Source of the DNA: JBJXGC01 sp046154545
GTDB lineage: Bacteria > Chloroflexota > Dehalococcoidia > Tepidiformales > Tepidiformaceae
Direction of reading: 5' to 3'
Assembly: GCA_046154545.1 (NCBI GenBank)
Contig: JBJXGC010000102.1
Coordinates: 1 to 22,065, forward strand
DNA: 22,065 nucleotides
The first letter of the stretch is position 1. Every line of letters starts with the position of its first letter. The notes beneath the pieces were generated by a model that saw only the letters and a list, made by a program, of their open reading frames with translations, searched no databases and was not told where the DNA came from. A program made the position numbers and the translations under genes. Shown in pieces: positions 1-5,782 of the stretch.

Positions 1-315
1 GATGCGGAGTGGGACGGCACTAACAGCCGGGGGAACAAGCGCGTTGGCCATGTGCCCAATGCGAAGCATCTGGAGTGGACGCGCCTGGTCGAGACCACCG
101 ATACGCGCCGCTTTCTCCCGGCGGACGAGTTGGAGACGCTGCTCGCCGCCGCCGGGATACGGCGGGGCAAGCCGGCGGTCGCCTACTGACAGGGAGGCAT
201 ACGTGCGGCGCACGTAGCGTTTGTCATGGAACTCCTCGGGTTCGAGAACGTGCGGGTCTACGACGGCTCGATGCGCGATTGGGCGAACCGGGACAACACC
301 CCACTCGTGGTCTGA
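1..315 (+). CDS. Rhodanese-family sulfurtransferase, predicted selenoprotein (5' partial)
   Basis: This is the C-terminal part of a rhodanese domain, a sulfurtransferase that carries sulfur on a catalytic cysteine. Reading from base 1, the visible protein has the lead-in GHVPNAKHLEW, then PADELETLLAAAGI, then a strand ending AVAY. The next codon, where the catalytic Cys of the family motif CQGGIRAA belongs, is TGA at 187-189. The same frame continues as QGGIRAAHVAFVMELLGFE and VRVYDGSMRDW to a normal TGA stop at 313-315. Forty-one sense codons of well-conserved rhodanese sequence after the TGA, plus a hairpin right behind it, point to selenocysteine insertion. Cys-to-Sec replacement exactly at an active-site thiol is the usual pattern in selenoproteins. 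The start lies outside the window. The alternative is a nonsense mutation or a sequencing error (TGC or TGT read as TGA). No selenocysteine machinery genes are in this window. Confidence 0.8.
187..226 (+). promoter_or_regulatory. Predicted bacterial SECIS hairpin for UGA-Sec recoding
   Basis: The RNA starting at the in-frame UGA can form an outer stem UGACA (187-191) with UGUCA (222-226). It also forms an upper 7-bp perfect stem UACGUGC (200-206) with GCACGUA (210-216), capped by the loop GGC (207-209). The internal loops are 192-199 and 217-221, where G197-C218 and C198-G217 may add two pairs. The 17-nt upper hairpin starts ten bases after the UGA and the apical loop begins with GG. Both agree with the known bacterial SECIS layout, in which a short hairpin close behind UGA has a G early in the loop. 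The third-position bases at 201, 204 and 216 are A or T, unusual for this GC-rich window, and all three are paired in the stem. Confidence 0.72.
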
Positions 316-327
316 CGTCAGCGGCAG

Positions 328-342
328 CGCCGGACACCGGCG
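328..342. terminator. Hairpin between convergent genes, possible bidirectional terminator
   Basis: CGCCGG (328-333) and CCGGCG (337-342) form a perfect 6-bp stem with loop ACA. It fills the gap between the rhodanese stop (315) and the stop of the minus-strand gene (343). No strong U tract follows on either strand, so termination is inferred from position and stem strength. Confidence 0.45.
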
Positions 343-1104
343 TTACCCTTCGGTCGCGACCCGCATCGGGCTCCAGCGGCCGATCACTCCCTGGCCGTGG
401 CAGCTCACGGATTTGCCGTCAACGATGTCGATCTCGGACATGAGGCCGACGGCGGCCGTGAAACCGGTGATCTTGTCGGGGACGTTGGTGTAGCGATCGA
501 CCACGCGGCCGTCGGCTTCGAACTCGACCGTGGCGGCGGCCTGGTCGTAGGTGATGCGGTAAGCGTGCACCTGCCCCTGGGCGGCGGGCAGGTCCTTGAG
601 CTCGTTGAAGATGCAGAACGCCCGGGCGGGGCCGGTTTCCGGGACAGCGGCGCCGGGGAACGGCAGGCGGCCGTAGACGGTCGCTACGGTGTCGCCACCC
701 GTGAAGAAGTCGAGCGCCCAGCCGGTCGTGAGGTCGAGGAGGTTCCACGAGACGTAGCCGTCGTAGAGGTTCCCGGGCTGGGTGTTCACGGTGCGGGCCG
801 CGACCTGGATTTCGAAGGTGATTCGGCCACCCGGTGGCACGAGGAAGCGCTCCTTCGAGAAGTACATGTGCTTGGCGTTGTCGAGGATCTGGACGCGGTC
901 GTTGCCGCGGGTGTAGGGGACGGCGCTCACCTGGAGCCAGCCGTCCCGCACGAGGACGACGGCGTTGGGCTCCTTGTACTCCCAGCGTTGGCCCCCGGGC
1001 AGGTCGAAGGCGGCCTGGAGCCAGGGCGAATCGTCTTCGAACAGGCGGCTGAAGGAGCCGACGACGGTCTCGGTGGCGGCGATGGCAGGAGAAGGGTTCG
1101 TCAT
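343..1104 (-). CDS. DUF6081-like protein of unknown function
   Basis: This is a 253-residue protein with no signal peptide or membrane segment. The central part (HMYFSKERFLVPPGGRITFE, then YDGYVSWNLLDL and ALDFFTGGD) looks like a beta-rich, concanavalin-type fold. From memory it resembles the DUF6081 family, though I could not search. One segment, RAFCIFNEL, and the late GHGQ-like stretch SCHGQGVIGRW carry the only cysteines. The ATG at 1104 has no ribosome-binding site but has TACCCT ending seven bases upstream, so a leaderless transcript is likely. It ends convergently with the rhodanese gene and lies 45 bases downstream of the parE-like gene on the same strand. The long overlapping plus-strand frame is a codon-bias shadow. 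The function is unknown. Confidence 0.75.
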   Translation of the reverse strand: MTNPSPAIAATETVVGSFSRLFEDDSPWLQAAFDLPGGQRWEYKEPNAVVLVRDGWLQVSAVPYTRGNDRVQILDNAKHMYFSKERFLVPPGGRITFEIQVAARTVNTQPGNLYDGYVSWNLLDLTTGWALDFFTGGDTVATVYGRLPFPGAAVPETGPARAFCIFNELKDLPAAQGQVHAYRITYDQAAATVEFEADGRVVDRYTNVPDKITGFTAAVGLMSEIDIVDGKSVSCHGQGVIGRWSPMRVATEG

Positions 1105-1111
1105 GGCGCCA

Positions 1112-1117
1112 AGGGTA
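1112..1117 (-). promoter_or_regulatory. -10 box for the DUF6081-like gene (leaderless)
   Basis: TACCCT on the minus strand ends seven bases before the ATG at 1104. There is no purine-rich ribosome-binding site and no clear -35 box. The spacing would put the transcription start at or next to the start codon. The same layout recurs at other genes in the window. Confidence 0.45.
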
Positions 1118-1149
1118 GCGCCGCCCGCCGGTTCGCGGTACGAGCGGGC

Positions 1150-1443
1150 TTACAGACGGTCGCGCCGGTAGCCGGGATTACGGCTTGTATGGGCGAAGGC
1201 GATGAACTCGACACCGATTCCGGACTGCCGGTAGACGAGCCGGTACGGCTGGCCGGAAATCGAAAGATGTCGCGATCCGTCTGGCATGAGCGGGCCGATC
1301 TCCGGGTACGTTCGTACTCGGTCGACCGCTTCGACGACCGCTCGTACCAGATCTTGTGCGCTCCGCGGATTGCGGGAGAGCCGCCAGGCAACGGCCCGGC
1401 CCACCTCGTCAGCGGCTTCATCCAGAAACGCGAACGGAGCCAA
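1150..1443 (-). CDS. RelE/ParE-superfamily toxin
   Basis: This is a 97-residue protein with the ParE/RelE toxin pattern: helix FLDEAADEVGRAVAW, helix DLVRAVVEAVDRVRTYPEIG, then the beta-hairpin core RHLSISGQPYRLVYR and the C-terminal strand VEFIAFAHTSRNPGYR. Family members poison DNA gyrase (ParE) or cut mRNA on the ribosome (RelE); the sequence alone does not separate these. The start codon is TTG at 1441-1443, with GGGGTGG upstream inside the antitoxin gene. It overlaps the antitoxin gene by 26 bases, so the two are probably translationally coupled. The late Arg-rich tail, often functional in this family, is present and the gene appears intact. Confidence 0.85.
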   Translation of the reverse strand: MAPFAFLDEAADEVGRAVAWRLSRNPRSAQDLVRAVVEAVDRVRTYPEIGPLMPDGSRHLSISGQPYRLVYRQSGIGVEFIAFAHTSRNPGYRRDRL

Positions 1444-1687
1444 CGCCAGCCACCCCGGCCCGCAACTGTCGCATGACCTCCTCGCCCTCGACCATCACCG
1501 CGGTCCCGTCGTCGATCTCCTGGATACGGCGTTTGATTTCGGCTGCCCACGCCTCCTCGTAGCCTGGCTCGCGGTCGTCTTCCAATGACTGGAACAGCTC
1601 GACAGCGATGCTCTCCCGCTCATCAGGGCCCAGCGAACGGAGGTATTCAAGGAGGGCGCTTAGCGGGGGGCGCATCGCGGCTGCCAT
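1418..1687 (-). CDS. Addiction-module antitoxin (Unstab_antitox type)
   Basis: This 89-residue protein has the typical pattern of the short antitoxins paired with RelE/ParE toxins: an N-terminal LxxLxxLGPDERESIAVELFQSL stretch and then the signature EEAWAAEIKRRIQEIDDG. It would bind and neutralise the toxin encoded just downstream, and such antitoxins commonly repress their own promoter. It is the first gene of the pair. The ATG at 1687 lies 18 bases past the pheT stop, with TATGCT ending six bases before it, so the pair probably has its own leaderless promoter besides possible read-through from pheT. The C-terminal end overlaps the toxin start. Confidence 0.85.
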   Translation of the reverse strand: MAAAMRPPLSALLEYLRSLGPDERESIAVELFQSLEDDREPGYEEAWAAEIKRRIQEIDDGTAVMVEGEEVMRQLRAGVAGVGSVRVSG

Positions 1688-1693
1688 GCGTTC

Positions 1694-1699
1694 AGCATA
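1694..1699 (-). promoter_or_regulatory. -10 box for the toxin-antitoxin pair (leaderless)
   Basis: TATGCT on the minus strand lies in the 18-base gap after pheT and ends six bases before the antitoxin ATG (1687). There is no ribosome-binding site between them and no clear -35 box. Confidence 0.5.
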
Positions 1700-1705
1700 C
1701 CACGC

Positions 1706-4126
1706 TCAGCCGCCCCGCAGCGCGGCACCCAGCTCCTTCTCCAGCCGCTTCAGGAGCCCCGTTTCGACCTTCGCCACGTCTTCGTCGGTGAGGGTGCGGT
1801 CGTCCGCCCGGTACTCCAGGCCGAGGGCGAGCGACTTCTTCCCGGGCGGCAGTCCGCGGCCGCGGTAGTCGTCGAAGAGGTCGCCAGTGATGTGCACGGT
1901 GCCCGAGCGGTGCGACCGCACGACGTCCAGCACCCGGGCGGCAGGCAGGCCAAGATCCACGAGCAGGGCGAGGTCGTGGCGGACGGCGGGGAAGCGTGAG
2001 GGCGCGGCGTACGCGGGGCGGTCGGGGAGCAGGCGGGAGAGCTCCGCTATCCAGAGTTCCACGAGGAACACCGGTTCGTCGATGTCGAACTGGGAGGCGG
2101 TCGCCGGGTGGACCTGGGCGACGGCGCCAACCGCTTCCTTGCCGACGGTGACGCTGGCGGCGTGCCCTGGGAGCAGCCCGAACGCGTCCAACGGCGCCCA
2201 GGCGGCGGCGAGGCCCAGTTCGTCGAGGGCTGCCTCGACGGTCCCTTTTGCGTCGTAGAAATCGAGACGGTCGTCGCCGGGACGGCCCCAGCGGGTCTCG
2301 CGGGGGCCACCGAGGACCGCACAAAGCACCGGGCGCTCGGCGGGCAGGTCCGCCTCAACCGGCAGGTACTCCGAGCCAACTTCGAAGAGCCGGAGCGGCC
2401 CGTCGTGTTGGTGGCGGTTCGAGGCGTAGGTTTCGAGCAGGCCGGAACGGAGCGTCGTGCGGAGGTACTGGTGGCGTGCGGCGACCGGGTTGATGACCCG
2501 GAGCGGCGAGGAGCGCAGCAGGTCATCCGGAGCGACGGAGCGGGCCAGGCGTTCCGGGTCCGTGAGCGTGTAGGTGATGATCTCCTGGAAGCCGAGGCTG
2601 ACGGCGAGGTCACGCAGCCGTTCGCGGAGGTCCTCGACGGGCCGCGGTTCGGGCGCGGGCAGCCCACCGCGGAGCATGGTGGCGGGCAACCTGTCGTAGC
2701 CGAAGATGCGGCCGATGTCCTCGATCACGTCCTCAGGGATGGAGACGTCCGGCCGCCACCACGGCGGCTGGACGCTATAGCGGTCCGGGGGGAGGTGATG
2801 GACGGTGAACCCCAGGTCAGTGAGGATCCGCCGCACCTCTGCCACCGGGATAGTGATACCGAGGACGCGGCGGATGCGCGCGTCGTCGAGGAGGATAGTC
2901 CCCGGCGGTTGTTTCCCTGGGTAGATGTCGAGGATGCCCTTCGCCGCCCGCCCGCCAGTGAGCTGTTCGAAGAGATGCAGCGCCCGTTTCTGGGCGTAGA
3001 GCGACATCTCGGCACCGATCCCTTTTTCGAAGCGGAGGCTTGCTTCGCTGCGAAGCTTCAGGTGCGTCGAGGTCCTGCGGATGGAGCCGGCGTTCCAGTT
3101 GGCCATTTCGAGGAGGATGGTGGTGGTCCGCTCACTCACCTCGCTGTTCCCGCCGCCCATCACACCGGCGATGGCGACAGGCCCCTCGCCGTCGCAGACC
3201 AGTCCCATCCGGCCGTCGAGCTCGCGCTCCAGGCCGTCGAGCGTCACGAGCTTCTCGCCCTCCCTCGCGCAGCGGACGACGATCCGGCGGCCGCGTACGA
3301 GGTCGAAGTCGAAGGCGTGGGATGGCTGGCCGGTTTCGAGCATCACGTAGTTCGTGATATCGACGACGTTGTTAATGGGCCGCATGCCGTGGCGCAGCAG
3401 CCGTTCCTGCATCCAGGATGGCGATGGGCCGAGTTTCACGCCCTCGATGATCGATGCCGTGAAGCGCGGGCAGAGCGCGGGGTCTTCGATGGAGACGGAG
3501 ACGAGCTCTTCGATGGCGGTGCCGGATTCGGTGTAAGTGTTCGCTGGTTCGCGCAGGGCTTTGCCGGTGAGGGCGGCTACTTCGCGGGCGAGGCCAAGCA
3601 CGCCGAGGAGGTCGGCGCGGTTGGCCCATGTCGAAATGTCGAACAGCACGTCGCCGAGCTGCTCGACGAGTGAGCGGCCCACGACGGCGTCCTCGGGCAA
3701 GACGAGGATGCCCTCGTGGGCATCGCTGAGGCCGAGCTCCTTTTCGCTGAGGACCATGCCGGCGGAATCGACGCCCCGGATCGGCCGAAGCTTGAGCTTC
3801 GTGCGCTCGCCGGTATGCCCATCGATGAGGGCCGCGCCCTCGGTCGCGAAGGCCACCTTCTGCCCTACGGCGAGGTTGGGCGCTCCACAGACGACCTGCT
3901 GGCGGCCGGCGCCGGTCTCGACCGTGGCAAGGCGCAACCGGTCGGCGTTGGGGTGTGGTTCGACGGCCACGACTTCGGCCACGCGGATGCGCTCGGCGTC
4001 CCACTGCGCGCCGATGACCTCGAACGACTCCACTTCGGCGGTGGCGTCGAGCAGGATGCGTTTGAGCTCGACGGGCGGAAGGTCGACGTTGACGAATTCG
4101 CGGAGCCAGGAGAGGAGGAGTCTCAT
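1706..4126 (-). CDS. pheT: Phenylalanyl-tRNA synthetase beta subunit
   Basis: PheT pairs with PheS in an alpha2-beta2 enzyme that charges tRNA-Phe. At 806 residues it has the normal length and all the expected parts. The N-terminal MRLLLSWLREFV opens the protein. An EMAP/OB-type tRNA-binding domain spans about 40-150 (VEPHPNADRLRLATVETG), followed by the family motif NRADLLGVLGLAREVAAL. Then come the B3/B4 editing domain (INNVVDITNYVMLETGQPSH; GVMGG), B5 at about 405-480, the core domain (GRIFGYDRLP; FQEIITYTLTDP), and a C-terminal FDX-ACB anticodon-binding domain at about 705-805 (SRFPAVRHDLALLVD; RTLTDEDV). AAGGA lies nine bases before the ATG at 4126. It is separated from pheS by a four-helix-bundle gene and heptamer repeats, which is unusual, since the two are normally adjacent. 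Confidence 0.97.
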   Translation of the reverse strand: MRLLLSWLREFVNVDLPPVELKRILLDATAEVESFEVIGAQWDAERIRVAEVVAVEPHPNADRLRLATVETGAGRQQVVCGAPNLAVGQKVAFATEGAALIDGHTGERTKLKLRPIRGVDSAGMVLSEKELGLSDAHEGILVLPEDAVVGRSLVEQLGDVLFDISTWANRADLLGVLGLAREVAALTGKALREPANTYTESGTAIEELVSVSIEDPALCPRFTASIIEGVKLGPSPSWMQERLLRHGMRPINNVVDITNYVMLETGQPSHAFDFDLVRGRRIVVRCAREGEKLVTLDGLERELDGRMGLVCDGEGPVAIAGVMGGGNSEVSERTTTILLEMANWNAGSIRRTSTHLKLRSEASLRFEKGIGAEMSLYAQKRALHLFEQLTGGRAAKGILDIYPGKQPPGTILLDDARIRRVLGITIPVAEVRRILTDLGFTVHHLPPDRYSVQPPWWRPDVSIPEDVIEDIGRIFGYDRLPATMLRGGLPAPEPRPVEDLRERLRDLAVSLGFQEIITYTLTDPERLARSVAPDDLLRSSPLRVINPVAARHQYLRTTLRSGLLETYASNRHQHDGPLRLFEVGSEYLPVEADLPAERPVLCAVLGGPRETRWGRPGDDRLDFYDAKGTVEAALDELGLAAAWAPLDAFGLLPGHAASVTVGKEAVGAVAQVHPATASQFDIDEPVFLVELWIAELSRLLPDRPAYAAPSRFPAVRHDLALLVDLGLPAARVLDVVRSHRSGTVHITGDLFDDYRGRGLPPGKKSLALGLEYRADDRTLTDEDVAKVETGLLKRLEKELGAALRGG

Positions 4127-4138
4127 GGGGGGTGGTCC

Positions 4139-4163
4139 TTAGCTGTTAGCTGCTAGCTTTTAG
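4139..4163. repeat. Heptamer repeats, pheT side of inserted cassette
   Basis: Seven-base units run in register: TTAGCTG (4139), TTAGCTG (4146), CTAGCTT (4153), then TTAG. They match, in inverted orientation, the longer array at 4551-4596. The stop codon of the four-helix-bundle gene (4153-4155) lies inside this array, and the array touches the pheT ribosome-binding site. Confidence 0.8.
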
Positions 4164-4524
4164 TGGACTGTGCGGAACGCTCCCGCTTGCGGAGCGCCAC
4201 CAGCATTTTCTTCACTTCGGCGAGGGTACCGTCGAGCGTCGCTGAAGTCTCGCGATCGACGTAGCCGAGGTCAGTGACGAGGATGAGCTGGTACTCGAGT
4301 TCGGCAGCGCTTCCAAGCGCTATTCCCAGGAAACGTTGAAACTGCAAGTTGTCGTCGTAAACGGAACCTTCAGCGATGTTCGTGGGAATCGAGGCGGCTG
4401 AGCGGCGCATCTGAGAAGTCAGTCCGTAGAGTTCCGACTTGGGGAATGTGGTCGTCAGGCGGTAAACTTCTAGCGTCACCCTATGGGCCTTCTGCCACAC
4501 GATGAGGTCTTGAAATGGCCGCAC
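4153..4524 (-). CDS. Four-helix-bundle protein (23S rRNA intervening-sequence family)
   Basis: This 123-residue protein belongs to the four-helix-bundle family first noted in 23S rRNA intervening sequences. Signature stretches are FQDLIVWQKAHRVTLEVYRL near the start, then LTSQMRRSAASIPTNIAEG, and FQRFLGIALGSAAELEYQL in the third helix. The family's molecular role is not settled; related proteins (Avd) act with diversity-generating reverse transcriptases, but none is present here. I chose the GTG at 4524 because GGGAGG lies five bases before it and the family usually begins just there; a GTG at 4551 would add nine atypical residues. It sits between pheS and pheT, flanked by inverted heptamer arrays, with its stop codon inside one array. 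This suggests a mobile or once-mobile cassette. Confidence 0.88.
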   Translation of the reverse strand: MRPFQDLIVWQKAHRVTLEVYRLTTTFPKSELYGLTSQMRRSAASIPTNIAEGSVYDDNLQFQRFLGIALGSAAELEYQLILVTDLGYVDRETSATLDGTLAEVKKMLVALRKRERSAQSTKS

Positions 4525-4550
4525 ACTGCCCTCCCGTAAAGTTGGTCTCA

Positions 4551-4596
4551 CTAGCAGCTAGCGGCTAGCAGCTAGCAGCTAATGGCCAGCAGCTAA
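4551..4596. repeat. Heptamer repeats, pheS side of inserted cassette
   Basis: Six seven-base units run in exact register: CTAGCAG, CTAGCGG, CTAGCAG, CTAGCAG, CTAATGG, CCAGCAG (4551-4592), then CTAA. This is the reverse-complement orientation of the unit at 4139-4163. The pheS stop codon (4593-4595) is the last element. The units are imperfect at the pheS end, as expected of an ageing repeat. Confidence 0.85.
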
Positions 4597-5651
4597 AACT
4601 GCCCCAAGAACCGCAGGTCGTTCGCGTAAAAGTGGCGGATGTCGTCGATCCCCCAGCGGAGCATGGCGACCCGTTCGACGCCGAGGCCGAAGGCGAAACC
4701 GGTGTAGCGTTCGGGGTCGTAGCCGGCGTTCGCGATGATCTCGGGGTGGACCATGCCGGCCCCGAGGATCTCGATCCAGCCGGTGCCGTGGCAGGTGTGA
4801 CAGGCGGCCCCGGAGCCGCGGCAGATGAAGCAGTCGATGGCCATCTCCACGCCCGGCTCGACGAAGGGGAAGTAGCTGTGGTGGAAGATGATCTTGCGGT
4901 CCTGCCCGAACATCTTGCGGGCGAACCCGTAGAGCGTGCCCTTGAGGTCGCTCATGGAGACGCCTTCGTCCACGGCCAGGCCTTCGACCTGGGTGAGCAT
5001 CCATTCGTGGGTGGCGTCGGTCGCCTCCTGCCGGTAGCACTTGCCGGGGACGATGACGCGGACCGGCGGTTCGGCCGTGCGTTCCATGACGCGCGCCTGG
5101 TTTGGCGACGTGTGGGTGCGGAGGAGGATGCTGCGCTTGCCGTCCACGATCGAGTCGACCCAGATGGTGTCCCACATGTCGCGGGCCGGGTGATCGTCGG
5201 GGATGCGCATGGCGTCGAAGTTGTAGCGCTCCCATTCGACCTCGGGGCCTTCGGCGACGCGGAAGCCCATCTCGGCGAAGGCGGCGGTGATGTCGCGAAG
5301 GGTCTGCGTCACCGGGTGCAGGCGCCCGTGCACCTGGGGCCGGCCGGGGAGGGTGACGTCGAGTGCCTCTGTCGTGCTCAAGGCCGCGATGGTGGCCGCC
5401 CGGAGGCGTTCGCTGGCTGTGTCCAGTGCGTCCTCGAGCGCGAGTTTCAGCCGGTTGGCGCCGGCCCCAAAGGCGCCGCGAGATTCCGCGGGCTGGTCCT
5501 TGATCGAACGGAGGAGGGCGGTCACGCGGCCGTCGGAGCGGCCCAGCCACTCGGCCCGCCAGGCCTCGATCGCGGCCTCGCCAGGAGCAGAGGACAGCGC
5601 TGCGAGGGCCTCGGCCAGGAGGCCGTCAACGTCAGAGAGGGATGCACTCAT
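4593..5651 (-). CDS. pheS: Phenylalanyl-tRNA synthetase alpha subunit
   Basis: PheS is the catalytic subunit that activates phenylalanine and transfers it to tRNA-Phe together with PheT. The 352-residue product has an N-terminal helical tRNA-binding arm (about 1-90) and a class II catalytic core with HPVTQTLRDITAAFAEMGF, LLRTHTSPNQAR, YRQEATDATHEW, YFPFVEPGVEMAI and GLGVERVAMLRWGIDDIR. It ends in the typical RFLGQF. A Cys-rich insert CFICRGSGAACHTCHGTGW before the last motif looks like a zinc-knuckle, as seen in many bacterial PheS. The frame stays open upstream to 5795, but that part has no similarity and overlaps the divergent gene; the ATG at 5651 gives the normal start. TATACT lies nine bases before it and no ribosome-binding site is visible. 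Confidence 0.96.
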   Translation of the reverse strand: MSASLSDVDGLLAEALAALSSAPGEAAIEAWRAEWLGRSDGRVTALLRSIKDQPAESRGAFGAGANRLKLALEDALDTASERLRAATIAALSTTEALDVTLPGRPQVHGRLHPVTQTLRDITAAFAEMGFRVAEGPEVEWERYNFDAMRIPDDHPARDMWDTIWVDSIVDGKRSILLRTHTSPNQARVMERTAEPPVRVIVPGKCYRQEATDATHEWMLTQVEGLAVDEGVSMSDLKGTLYGFARKMFGQDRKIIFHHSYFPFVEPGVEMAIDCFICRGSGAACHTCHGTGWIEILGAGMVHPEIIANAGYDPERYTGFAFGLGVERVAMLRWGIDDIRHFYANDLRFLGQF

Positions 5652-5660
5652 GAAGGATGG

Positions 5661-5666
5661 AGTATA
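5661..5666 (-). promoter_or_regulatory. -10 box for pheS
   Basis: TATACT on the minus strand lies nine bases before the pheS ATG, with no ribosome-binding site in between. Transcription would begin at or a few bases before the start codon. No -35 box matches at 16-18 bases. Confidence 0.45.
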
Positions 5667-5770
5667 CAGCAGCGCGCCGATTGAGCCTGCGGTACGGGTC
5701 CGGGGCAAGGGTGTGGGCGGGTAACGGGCGGCGGTAAGGAAGCCGTAACCGGGGGCGAGCGCGAGGCGGG

Positions 5771-5776
5771 TACGAT
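5771..5776 (+). promoter_or_regulatory. -10 box for the thioredoxin/NHL lipoprotein (leaderless)
   Basis: TACGAT ends six bases before the ATG at 5783. The intervening AGGGGC is too close to act as a normal ribosome-binding site. The expected transcription start is the A of the ATG. Confidence 0.45.
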
Positions 5777-5782
5777 AGGGGC

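Noticed and set aside
187..189. Reading the TGA as an ordinary stop or as a sign of a pseudogene
   Set aside because: The stop falls exactly on the catalytic Cys position, all downstream codons are intact, and a SECIS-like hairpin follows; a pseudogene would more often show damage elsewhere.
221..493. Separate plus-strand gene starting near 221
   Set aside because: It is in another frame over the 3' end of the rhodanese; the real frame is the one continuing through the TGA at 187.
397..1476. Long plus-strand frame (359 codons) across the DUF6081-like and toxin genes
   Set aside because: It is a high-GC shadow: its translation is Val/Gly/Glu-rich without any motif, while the minus-strand frames give recognisable proteins with sensible starts.
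2108..3673. Plus-strand frame of 521 codons opposite pheT
   Set aside because: It is antisense to a clear pheT with all domains; the composition is typical of a GC-rich complement frame.
4632..5684. Plus-strand frame of 350 codons opposite pheS
   Set aside because: It is a shadow of pheS; no motif and no ribosome-binding site.
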